Shown: piece after piece, positions 1-7,417 of the stretch
Layout: each line of letters begins with the position of its first letter
Numbering within the stretch: the first letter of the stretch is position 1
NCBI GenBank assembly: GCA_024277695.1
Contig: JAJRUR010000034.1
Coordinates: 1-18,208 of the forward strand
Origin: Bacteroidota bacterium
GTDB taxonomy: Bacteria; Bacteroidota; Bacteroidia; Chitinophagales; Saprospiraceae
Length of the DNA: 18,208 nucleotides
Reading direction: 5' to 3'
The notes under the pieces: model-generated
Databases searched by the model: none
What the model was told of the DNA's origin: nothing
Seen by the model: the letters and a program-made list of their open reading frames with translations, nothing else
Made by a program: the position numbers and the translations under genes

Positions 1-1
1 A

Positions 2-124
2 GCGACATTTGGCAGACAACTCGATCTACTCCTCTCTCTCAAATATAGTTTTCCTATCAAGCGCAAGAAAGACAAGACAGATATAGAGAAAGTCGATGAT
101 GGCGATTTGCCAAAATTTGAATAA
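2..124 (+). CDS. C-terminal end of an unidentified protein (partial, enters from left edge)
   Basis: An open frame of 40 codons runs from the window edge to a TAA stop at 122-124. The peptide has an alternating hydrophobic stretch (LDLLLSLKYSF) followed by a basic patch (KRKKDK) and an acidic, polar tail. A short amphipathic strand near the C-terminus fits the last strand of an outer-membrane or TamB-like envelope protein of Bacteroidota, but too little is present to name a family. Sense-like composition and the clean stop support real coding. It is convergent with the hydrolase gene that follows. Function unknown. Confidence 0.55.
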   Translation, partial: ATFGRQLDLLLSLKYSFPIKRKKDKTDIEKVDDGDLPKFE

Positions 125-167
125 AAAGGAATCGCCAGGAAAACTTCATTTTTGGCTGCTTACTGCT

Positions 168-184
168 AATATGCGTTGCATATT
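168..184. terminator. Perfect 7-bp hairpin downstream of the partial CDS
   Basis: AATATGC and GCATATT form a perfect inverted repeat around a GTT loop, 43 bases after the stop at 124 and in the convergent spacer before the stop of the next gene at 321. It could end transcription from the left. It has no adjacent T-run, so it is not a classical intrinsic terminator; this is a weak inference from position and symmetry. Nothing else is recognisable in 125-320. Confidence 0.3.
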
Positions 185-320
185 GAGACTATACAGAATA
201 GGGTATATAGTCGCATTTATTTTTATGCACAATAATACTGATTAACATGTGCATATAATTGTAGTTAGCTATTGTTTGCAGTTAGCTCCTTTTTTCCATT
301 ATCGATAACCCAAAGAAGCT

Positions 321-1718
321 TCACAATTTGATGAATTTTAAATTAACGACATCATTTTCAGCTCTAATAATTGCATGATATATCCCATTAAGTACGGAAC
401 TCGAGCGATGTTTTGGTGGCCATGATAAATTGTATGAACCGGCATTGTGGAAACGGTTTTTCTGAATATGAACCAACCGACCTACATTATCGTAAATCAG
501 AATGTCTAAGTAACTGCTTTCGGCAATATTATATGAAATATTTACATCATCAATAAAGGGATTGGGATAGCATTTTGCATTCAATATCGATTCAGACGCA
601 CCCACATTATCGTTGATAGAAGTGGGCATTAATTGCCCATCAAAAAAATCAAGTGATTCATCCCTGAATTCACGGAACACAACATGTCCTGCATATTTTA
701 CATTTAATTGCTGCTCAATTTTCGGCAATTTGTTTTGGTACATCTGTGGGACAAATCGTTTCCAAAAGTTATTGATGCGGGGATGAAATAGAAGTGAATC
801 ATCTGCACTAATAAAGGGCATCCCGGTAATGGGGTGTACAATGGCTTTTAGTGAATCATAAATTACTGAAGAGCCCGATGAATCAATACCAGGGATAATC
901 GCAAACATGAACGAGTTAACTGTTTCTTCCGGCTTTACGTTAAACTCTGTTTGGACCCCCGAATCGATAAGTTTCTGATGGGTGAATATCACGGTGTTTT
1001 CAGGGGTATATGGCCAATCCGGGTGCCAGGTCATATTAGGGTAAGGAGGCACTTTGTTGTCATTGATGCCCACATTAAAAATAGTTGGAACATCATATAC
1101 CGCTGGCTTGGCGTAAGAACCTATTGCCCCGTAAATGGCGACCGCACTGAATGGGACAATGTGATTAACATCGGGTAGGTTCATCTCATTTTCGATAAAA
1201 TAGGACGAAGCCCTAAGTCCCAGACTTGAAGTGAACGCACCTCCATTGGAAAACCCCACTGCAAACAACGGGGTATCCTCATCGTATTTGCCCCTATTCA
1301 ACATGTTTTGGTGTACCATCCAAACGTGTTCCGAGTCATAAGAATCGTTTTGCGCAACAACATTGCCTTTTGCATCCGTGCCAACTTCCCATCGATTTCC
1401 ATTTCTGTTGTTACTGTCCATCGCAATGATACCATATCCCCTATCAATTGCTTCTCTCAATAGATAAGGCTGCTCGACACTCAGAAGCCAAGTCAGTCCA
1501 CTTCCTCCTCCTCCATGAAAAAAATAGATTACACCCCTTGGGTTTTCGGGTATGCTAAAGTAAACTTTCAGTTCAAATCTTACCTCATTTCCACTTGAGT
1601 CAACCAAGGGGTCACCAGTGTATTCAAAAGTGCTTACTGGGAAATTGATTATAGGACTGTATTGTCCGAGTACGGATAACGAAATGGATGTAAGAAAAAT
1701 TAGGTAGATTAATTTCAT
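321..1718 (-). CDS. Secreted alpha/beta-hydrolase with type IX secretion sorting domain
   Basis: 465 aa. Residues 1-19 are a typical signal peptide with predicted cleavage between Gly19 and Gln20. A PHB-depolymerase/esterase-like alpha/beta hydrolase core follows: oxyanion-hole stretch HGGGGSG (68-74), nucleophile elbow GFSNG (155-159, Ser157), a likely acid Asp220 in GINDNKV and a possible catalytic His344 in YAGHVV. Residues about 383-465 form a type A T9SS C-terminal sorting domain: YPNPF start, an NVGRLV strand, a late NGIY motif and a basic C-terminus. The protein is therefore expected to cross the outer membrane by T9SS and be released or surface-anchored. The substrate cannot be told; polyester, feruloyl or other ester cleavage are options. 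It stands alone behind its own promoter. Confidence 0.82.
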   Translation of the reverse strand: MKLIYLIFLTSISLSVLGQYSPIINFPVSTFEYTGDPLVDSSGNEVRFELKVYFSIPENPRGVIYFFHGGGGSGLTWLLSVEQPYLLREAIDRGYGIIAMDSNNRNGNRWEVGTDAKGNVVAQNDSYDSEHVWMVHQNMLNRGKYDEDTPLFAVGFSNGGAFTSSLGLRASSYFIENEMNLPDVNHIVPFSAVAIYGAIGSYAKPAVYDVPTIFNVGINDNKVPPYPNMTWHPDWPYTPENTVIFTHQKLIDSGVQTEFNVKPEETVNSFMFAIIPGIDSSGSSVIYDSLKAIVHPITGMPFISADDSLLFHPRINNFWKRFVPQMYQNKLPKIEQQLNVKYAGHVVFREFRDESLDFFDGQLMPTSINDNVGASESILNAKCYPNPFIDDVNISYNIAESSYLDILIYDNVGRLVHIQKNRFHNAGSYNLSWPPKHRSSSVLNGIYHAIIRAENDVVNLKFIKL

Positions 1719-1740
1719 TTTCGTGAATTTTTAAAGTTTC

Positions 1741-1768
1741 CAAATATATTCTTCATTTTGTATGACAA
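1741..1768 (-). promoter_or_regulatory. Bacteroidota-type promoter of the secreted hydrolase gene
   Basis: Read on the - strand, TATATTTG (1741-1748) matches the TAnnTTTG -7 consensus exactly and a TTG (1766-1768) lies 17 bases upstream as the -33 element. Transcription would start near 1735, leaving a leader of about 16 bases before the ATG at 1718. The rest of the 1719-1981 spacer shows no clear structure. Confidence 0.6.
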
Positions 1769-1981
1769 TCTTAAACAGCATAGGTTTAATCATTTTCTGC
1801 GAAGTAGTTCAAGATACGCTACGTATTGGTACTAAAATGTTGTCAATAACTTGCCGGGCAATTTAAGAAATGCCGGAGCTTTTTTAGTTAGACTATAATT
1901 TAGCAGAAAGGTTTAAATGCTTACTTGGAAGTATATTCGCTGGGGTCACGTGCAAGACATATCTCTATGAAAGAAACGGAG

Positions 1982-3613
1982 TTATTGATCGGGTGTGCTT
2001 GTTGAGATATCCAATTTGTCTCGTTGGAGCCGTTGAGGCCGGTTAGCGATTTGCCAAGCAGTATGAAAGATTAAGCGCGTAATTTTTTCCATTTTGTCAA
2101 ATTCGATTTTGTCCATCGTATCGCTTGCCCGATGATAGTCTTTGTGTGTTCCGTTAAAATAAAAGACTGCCGGAATTCCATTTTTGGCAAAATTGTAATG
2201 ATCAGAACGATAATAGAAGCGGTTGGGGTCATCTTCTGCGTTATATGTATAATCCAGCTTCAGATGTGTGTATTTTTCGTTCATCGCTTCATTGATTTGA
2301 TGTAGTGCACTGCTGATGCGATCTGCACCTATTACATAGATATAATTTGGATCGTCCTGATGTTGTCGGTCTCGTCGTCCGATCATATCGATATTGATAT
2401 TGACTACGGTCTGATCCAGAGGGAAAAGGGGTTTTTTGGTGTAGAATTGAGAGCCCAGCAGACCTTTTTCTTCTCCGGTCATCAGCATAAAGAGCATGGA
2501 GCGTTTGGGACCGTGGCCTTGGTTTTTGGCCAGCTTAAATGCCTGTGCCAGTTCGATGACTGCTGATGTACCGGAAGCGTTGTCATCTGCACCATTAAAT
2601 ATATGATCACCGCGCATACCGAGATGATCGTAGTGGGCGGTAATAGTTACAAATTCGTCATTGAGGCGTGGATCAATGCCTTCTATATAGGCGACTACAT
2701 TTTGGCTTCTGAGGGTTTTGCGTCCAATCTGCTGCTCGGTCAGGATGTGGGTTTTACTTTTTAGAGCTTTGGATTTTCCTTTTTTATTGATTTTGCGTAA
2801 GCGCTTTTCTATTTTTCTATACCGCTTTCCGAGCATGTTTTTGGCCATGGCGGGCGAAATAAAAACGGTATTGGGGAGTTGCTCATATTCCGGTTCGCCA
2901 AAGGTCAGATAGGCTCGGATGAGTTGATCGCGCCATATTTTGATACTACTACTTATATCTTGGTCGATGATAAAAACCCAAGCTACACCATGCTCCGCAG
3001 CTGTGCGCAGTTTGTATAGGAGACTGTCCGACCAAACACTTGCCGTATCGGTGCCACTTATCCTATACATACCCCGATCTGTTTTGGGTTCTCCCCGGTA
3101 GATGAGGATTGCGCGGTCCTTCAGTGTGCCCTTCGGTACTTTTTTGTAGTCGCTATAGGTATCAGAGTGGATTCCATAGCCCAGGAAAGTGACTTGATCT
3201 ATATCGGTCGGAGGGATGTTTTTGTTGTATTGTGGAAATGCATAGTAGTCCCAAAAGTGTTTGTACGATTGGTTACGAATCTTGAGTTGATGTTTTTTCC
3301 AGTTGTGCCAAGTCAATACGACGGGTTGGTAGTAATTGCCACTGGATCGCAGGGGTTTAATCCCCATCAAGGCAAACTGTCCTGAGATGTATTTGGCTGC
3401 TTGGTCATTGCCCGGTGTTCCGGTTTCTCGACCTTGCATAGCATCATCGGCGAGGATAGATAGGTGTTTTTTTAAATCTTCTTTGGTTATGGTATTGGCA
3501 AAAATAGTTTGTTGGTTCTGGGCTTGATTTGTTGAGAGTGCAGTGCTGATCAACAATAAAATAAAAAACAATCGATGTATATGGCTATCTGTTTTGGATG
3601 AATAGTTTGGCAT
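1982..3613 (-). CDS. Exported M28-family zinc metallopeptidase (aminopeptidase-like)
   Basis: 543 aa. The N-terminus has a hydrophobic signal segment (about 13-28) with probable cleavage before Gln33 (NQA|QNQ). The M28 catalytic domain occupies about 300-520 and shows all metal and catalytic residues expected of the co-catalytic di-zinc fold: His327 and Asp329 (HYDH), Asp343/Asp344 (GADDNASG), Glu381-Glu382 (TGEEKG), Asp409 (NIDMIGR) and His494 (DYHRASDT). Residues about 130-300 form the inserted PA-like region common in this group, with a Lys/Arg-rich stretch near 262-288. It probably acts in the periplasm as an aminopeptidase degrading peptides. It starts 12 bases after rpiB, so it is very likely cotranscribed with it. 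Specificity is not predictable. Confidence 0.9.
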   Translation of the reverse strand: MPNYSSKTDSHIHRLFFILLLISTALSTNQAQNQQTIFANTITKEDLKKHLSILADDAMQGRETGTPGNDQAAKYISGQFALMGIKPLRSSGNYYQPVVLTWHNWKKHQLKIRNQSYKHFWDYYAFPQYNKNIPPTDIDQVTFLGYGIHSDTYSDYKKVPKGTLKDRAILIYRGEPKTDRGMYRISGTDTASVWSDSLLYKLRTAAEHGVAWVFIIDQDISSSIKIWRDQLIRAYLTFGEPEYEQLPNTVFISPAMAKNMLGKRYRKIEKRLRKINKKGKSKALKSKTHILTEQQIGRKTLRSQNVVAYIEGIDPRLNDEFVTITAHYDHLGMRGDHIFNGADDNASGTSAVIELAQAFKLAKNQGHGPKRSMLFMLMTGEEKGLLGSQFYTKKPLFPLDQTVVNINIDMIGRRDRQHQDDPNYIYVIGADRISSALHQINEAMNEKYTHLKLDYTYNAEDDPNRFYYRSDHYNFAKNGIPAVFYFNGTHKDYHRASDTMDKIEFDKMEKITRLIFHTAWQIANRPQRLQRDKLDISTSTPDQ

Positions 3614-3625
3614 GATAAGTCAAGA

Positions 3626-4078
3626 TTATTGAGTATCCTTAGGAATGGCAATTTTTTTTACGCGTCGCGCATGACGACCACCCTCAAATTCGGTTTCAAA
3701 AAAAGTATCGACCATCTCTATAAGGAGTTGCTTATCGACAAAACGAGCAGGGATAGCTAGGATATTGGCATCATTGTGCAATCGAGCGAGTTGTGCTATT
3801 TCTGTATTCCAGGCGATAGCTGCTCGGATATGCTGGTATTTATTGGCGGTCATAGCAACACCATTTCCACTGCCGCAGAGGATGATGCCGAGATCTGCCT
3901 TTTTGGCAAGGATAGCATCGGCTACGGGATGAATAAAATCCGGATAATCTACAGATTCGGAGCTATTTGTCCCAAAATCCAAAACCTCAATTCCTTTGTT
4001 TTTTAAATGTGCTATGACTTCTTTTTTGGATTCGTAACCGGCGTGATCACTTCCTATTGCTAAACGTAGATTGGGCAT
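3626..4078 (-). CDS. rpiB: Ribose-5-phosphate isomerase B
   Basis: 150 aa, normal length for the RpiB/LacAB family. It interconverts ribose 5-phosphate and ribulose 5-phosphate in the cytosolic pentose phosphate pathway. Visible signatures: GSDHAG (9-14, with substrate-binding Asp11 and His12), VDYPD (43-47), the active-site loop LCGSGNGVAM with Cys68, the HNDAN segment (101-105) and the C-terminal GGRHARRV phosphate-binding stretch (133-140). It lies between the DUF2723 gene (68 bases upstream) and the M28 peptidase gene (12 bases downstream), probably in one transcript. The family also contains allose- and galactose-6-phosphate isomerases, but nothing nearby suggests those sugars. Confidence 0.94.
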   Translation of the reverse strand: MPNLRLAIGSDHAGYESKKEVIAHLKNKGIEVLDFGTNSSESVDYPDFIHPVADAILAKKADLGIILCGSGNGVAMTANKYQHIRAAIAWNTEIAQLARLHNDANILAIPARFVDKQLLIEMVDTFFETEFEGGRHARRVKKIAIPKDTQ

Positions 4079-4146
4079 CAGTGCTTTATTTTTTTTGTTC
4101 TATTTGTTGAGCTCTCTTGTAATTGTCTATTATTTTTATTGTGCAT

Positions 4147-7100
4147 TTATTGTCCGATATTGATCGTATTATAGTCTCCTAGTTTTTTGTTCATCTCCTG
4201 AGTAAAATTTTGGTCATTGATCAGTTGGGTTATCTGAAATACTTGGCGGACAGCGGTATTCCAGAAGCCATTATCTCTACGCCAAGTATTTTTTAGGTCT
4301 TCTTCGTCCAGGCTATCAAAGAACTGCATATACTGCTGTGTTTGGTCAGCGAGTATTCCGAGGTGTTTTTTGGCTTCTTTTATTTTGCCTGTATCTACGA
4401 GTGTTTTGATAAAAGGTATGACTCTGGGATCATAAGGAAAGTTCATATTTGGAAATGCCTCAAAATATTTGAGTGCGATGTCAGCGGCTTTTTCTTTTTG
4501 GCCTTGAGCCATCAGCTCGTTCATTGTTCTCCAAAAGATCATTCTGAGTGCGGAAGTACTAGGTGTATAGGAGTGGTTGACGAATAAGTCATACTTATCA
4601 AAGCCCCCCCATTTAAATTTATTCATCAGGCGGTCATAGAGTTTTTCTGTATCGGCACGTCCATTTCCATAAATATAAAAACTATTATCCGACGTTGATT
4701 TTACAGGAATCAAGCGTAATGCCAAGCCCTCTAACTGCGTAAAGTCTTCTGTACCCATAAGTTTTTCTTGTTGTGAGGTTACAGAAAAATATATGGGCCT
4801 ATCATAGATATTGGAGGCGATGATATCCAGCAAGGCAGCATCACCCTTATAGATAGCTCGTTGTTTTAATTTGAATTCTATTCTTGGATTTTGGACTTGA
4901 TCTGTTGGCTTTAATAATCCTACTGCACGAGCCTTTTGTTCGTCGATGGGCAAAACCAGATTGCTGGCCGGCATGACACCATATATACGCATAGCACCTT
5001 TACGACCATCGTCGGGTCGATCTTTGGCGAGGATCTGCAAGGCACGACGTAAATCCATGGCCTGTCCCGATTCGCTTGGGATTACGGGGATTTGGGTGCG
5101 TTTATTTCCTCGATAGGACTCCGGAGGTAAGGACATTTTGAGTGGCGGACTTTGATTGACTTTGCGACGCATTTGATCGATGTACCAATCCACATTGATA
5201 AGGCTCAGATTGACTACGCGTACATCGGTGCGGATACCTTCTACTTCTTGAGCATACCACAGCGGGTAAGTATCATTATCTCCGTAAGTAAATATGATGG
5301 CATTGGGATCACAGGATTCTAAAAAGTTTAGAGCATAATCTCGGGCTCCGGTGTGCAATCGTCTGCTATGATCGTCAAAGTTTTGTGTGAGCAACAAAAG
5401 GGGAACTAACAATCCGATTCCCGCTGAGGCAAATACAGGTAGCTGTCCGCTCATCTTCTCGCGCAAAAATTGGTAGAGGGCTATGACTCCCATCCCTATC
5501 CATATGCAGTATGTCAAGAAGGACCCTACCAAAACATAATCACGCTCTCTCGGTTCGTTGGGTGGCTGGTTCGAGAATATAATAATTCCTATTCCGGTCA
5601 ATAGAAACAAGACCAGAAGAGCGAGAAAATCTTTTTTATTTTTTTTGTAATGAAAAAAGAACCCCAGTAGTCCTAGAATCAGCGGTATGAAATAATAGGT
5701 ATTGCGCTGTTTGTTGTTCTTAATGGCGTCGGGCAATTGGGATTGGTTATAATGAATTTTGCTGTCTATAAAACCGATGCCGGAGAGCCAGTTTCCGTCT
5801 TTTTCGTTCCAGTCATAATACCCTTGCGTTCCATTCTGTCTTCCGGTAAAGTTCCACATAAAATAGCGTACATACATCCATCCTACTTGGTAACGTACAA
5901 AAAATTTGATGTGATCGAGGAATGTGGGTTTTCCTTTTTTATTGCCCAGCCATTGTTTGTACAGACCGGGACGACCTTGCGTATTGTCCTGCATACGAGG
6001 AAAGAGCTTTTTGTCCGAATTTTTATATACGGGCTTAAGTTTGTAATCTACGATTTTGTATTGATCTCCCACTCGACCGTAACGGGGGTCTTGGTCATAG
6101 CTTGCAGGAGCACCGACGGTATAGTCCGGTCCGCGCAAAAGAGCGCGTTCGCCGTATTGTTCGCGATTGAGGTAGGGGAGCAAACGCATCGGGTCGGAGG
6201 GGTCGTTCATATTGACCGGTGTATCAGCATTAGCTCTGATGACGACCACACCAAAAAGAGAAAAACCGATGACTGTCAGTGTAGCGGCTATGGCTAGATT
6301 TTGGATCAACTGACTTTTCTTTTTGTGCGCATATCGTATGGCTAAGTAAGCAAGTCCTCCAAGCAAAAGGGTCAATGGGACAGCACCACTATTGATGGGC
6401 ATACCTAGTGTATTGACCATAAACAAATCGAGTTTTGCCCAGATCTCAGGAATACCTGAAATCACCAATTTTTGAACAAAATACAGCCATCCCATACCGG
6501 CTACCACAGCGATTGCAGCTCCTTTGAGATGTATTTTTTTATATTTTTTGTAATAGTACAGAAGAGCTACCATCGGTAGTGCGAGTAGGCTCAGCAAGTG
6601 TACTCCTATAGACATACCGGCAGAAAATAGGGAGAAGACCATCCAACGATCTGCAAGTGGTCCGTCAGGCAAGTAATAAAACTTAATAATTGCCCATACG
6701 GTCATTGCTGTAAAAAATGTGGACATTGCATATACTTCGCCTTCTACTGCCGAAAACCATACGGAAGTAATAAATGCTGTGCTCAAACCGGCCACTATGG
6801 CCGCTACATTGAGTACGATCGACTGATCAGTATTCGGAACAGTTGCTCTACCCAGCCATGCCAGCTTGGCAAGCATTCCTGTACTCCAAGCGACAAATGT
6901 CGCAGCAAAAGCCGTACAGATACCCGACATCAAATTGACCATAAAGGCAATAGTGGATGGGTCTGATGAAAAAATTTCTCCAATCCAAGCAAACAATCTG
7001 CCGACCAACAAAAACAAAGGTGCTCCGGGCGGATGTACTACTTGGAGTTTATACGCCCCCAATACAAATTCGCCACAATCCCAAAGACTTCCTGTACGCT

Positions 7101-7182
7101 CTACTGAGAAGTAATATACGATCGCAGCTATCGTAAAGACGATCCATCCGGCTATATTGTTTTTTTTACGAAATCCTTCCAT
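4147..7182 (-). CDS. DUF2723 (TMEM260-like) multi-pass membrane protein, probable protein O-glycosyltransferase
   Basis: About 1011 aa from ATG at 7182. The first ~600 residues carry about a dozen hydrophobic segments; the last ~410 form a soluble region. Near the N-terminus is the family hallmark SLWDCGEF (Asp35 and Glu38, a position typical of acidic catalytic residues in GT-C glycosyltransferases), followed by HPPGAP (50-55). The eukaryotic member TMEM260 is a protein O-mannosyltransferase; a similar lipid-linked sugar transfer to exported proteins is inferred here, not shown. An in-frame TTG at 7287 would add 35 polar residues that this family lacks, so the Met directly before the usual KKNNIAGW start was preferred. 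rpiB follows after 68 bases. Confidence 0.88.
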   Translation of the reverse strand: MEGFRKKNNIAGWIVFTIAAIVYYFSVERTGSLWDCGEFVLGAYKLQVVHPPGAPLFLLVGRLFAWIGEIFSSDPSTIAFMVNLMSGICTAFAATFVAWSTGMLAKLAWLGRATVPNTDQSIVLNVAAIVAGLSTAFITSVWFSAVEGEVYAMSTFFTAMTVWAIIKFYYLPDGPLADRWMVFSLFSAGMSIGVHLLSLLALPMVALLYYYKKYKKIHLKGAAIAVVAGMGWLYFVQKLVISGIPEIWAKLDLFMVNTLGMPINSGAVPLTLLLGGLAYLAIRYAHKKKSQLIQNLAIAATLTVIGFSLFGVVVIRANADTPVNMNDPSDPMRLLPYLNREQYGERALLRGPDYTVGAPASYDQDPRYGRVGDQYKIVDYKLKPVYKNSDKKLFPRMQDNTQGRPGLYKQWLGNKKGKPTFLDHIKFFVRYQVGWMYVRYFMWNFTGRQNGTQGYYDWNEKDGNWLSGIGFIDSKIHYNQSQLPDAIKNNKQRNTYYFIPLILGLLGFFFHYKKNKKDFLALLVLFLLTGIGIIIFSNQPPNEPRERDYVLVGSFLTYCIWIGMGVIALYQFLREKMSGQLPVFASAGIGLLVPLLLLTQNFDDHSRRLHTGARDYALNFLESCDPNAIIFTYGDNDTYPLWYAQEVEGIRTDVRVVNLSLINVDWYIDQMRRKVNQSPPLKMSLPPESYRGNKRTQIPVIPSESGQAMDLRRALQILAKDRPDDGRKGAMRIYGVMPASNLVLPIDEQKARAVGLLKPTDQVQNPRIEFKLKQRAIYKGDAALLDIIASNIYDRPIYFSVTSQQEKLMGTEDFTQLEGLALRLIPVKSTSDNSFYIYGNGRADTEKLYDRLMNKFKWGGFDKYDLFVNHSYTPSTSALRMIFWRTMNELMAQGQKEKAADIALKYFEAFPNMNFPYDPRVIPFIKTLVDTGKIKEAKKHLGILADQTQQYMQFFDSLDEEDLKNTWRRDNGFWNTAVRQVFQITQLINDQNFTQEMNKKLGDYNTINIGQ

Positions 7183-7310
7183 AGATATAACATGTGCTTT
7201 TAAAAGGTCATTATTCTTTTGTGTCTTACTTTTTTTGACCGCGGCTCGATAAGATCCGCTATTTTGATCAAAGTTTTCAATCACCAAATCAGTGTGCTAG
7301 ACGATTTGAC

Positions 7311-7376
7311 GGCTCTAAATTAATCTTTTTGAGTAAAATATCTTCGGAAGATAGTAGCTAATAAAGATTTAGAGCC
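7311..7376 (-). promoter_or_regulatory. Long inverted repeat with inner hairpin ahead of the DUF2723 gene
   Basis: GGCTCTAAAT (7311-7320) and ATTTAGAGCC (7367-7376) are a perfect 10-bp inverted repeat. Inside it TATCTT-CGG-AAGATA (7340-7354) forms a second perfect stem. The element lies 42 bases after the S41 protease stop and about 130 bases before the DUF2723 start. On the - strand no T-run follows, so it is not a standard terminator. It may be a transcript-end or RNA-stability structure between the two genes, or a structured leader. No -7 consensus was found in 7183-7417. Confidence 0.4.
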
Positions 7377-7417
7377 AAATAAGACCCGCTCTATTAAAAT
7401 AAACCTAAGGTTTACAA

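Noticed and set aside
5737..6297. 186-codon + strand open frame inside the DUF2723 gene
   Set aside because: It is antisense to a well-supported coding region and shows no domain pattern; likely a shadow of codon bias.
7183..7287. N-terminal extension of the DUF2723 protein starting at a TTG codon (7287)
   Set aside because: The added 35 residues are polar, need a rare start codon and precede a Met that directly begins the family's usual N-terminus before the first membrane segment.
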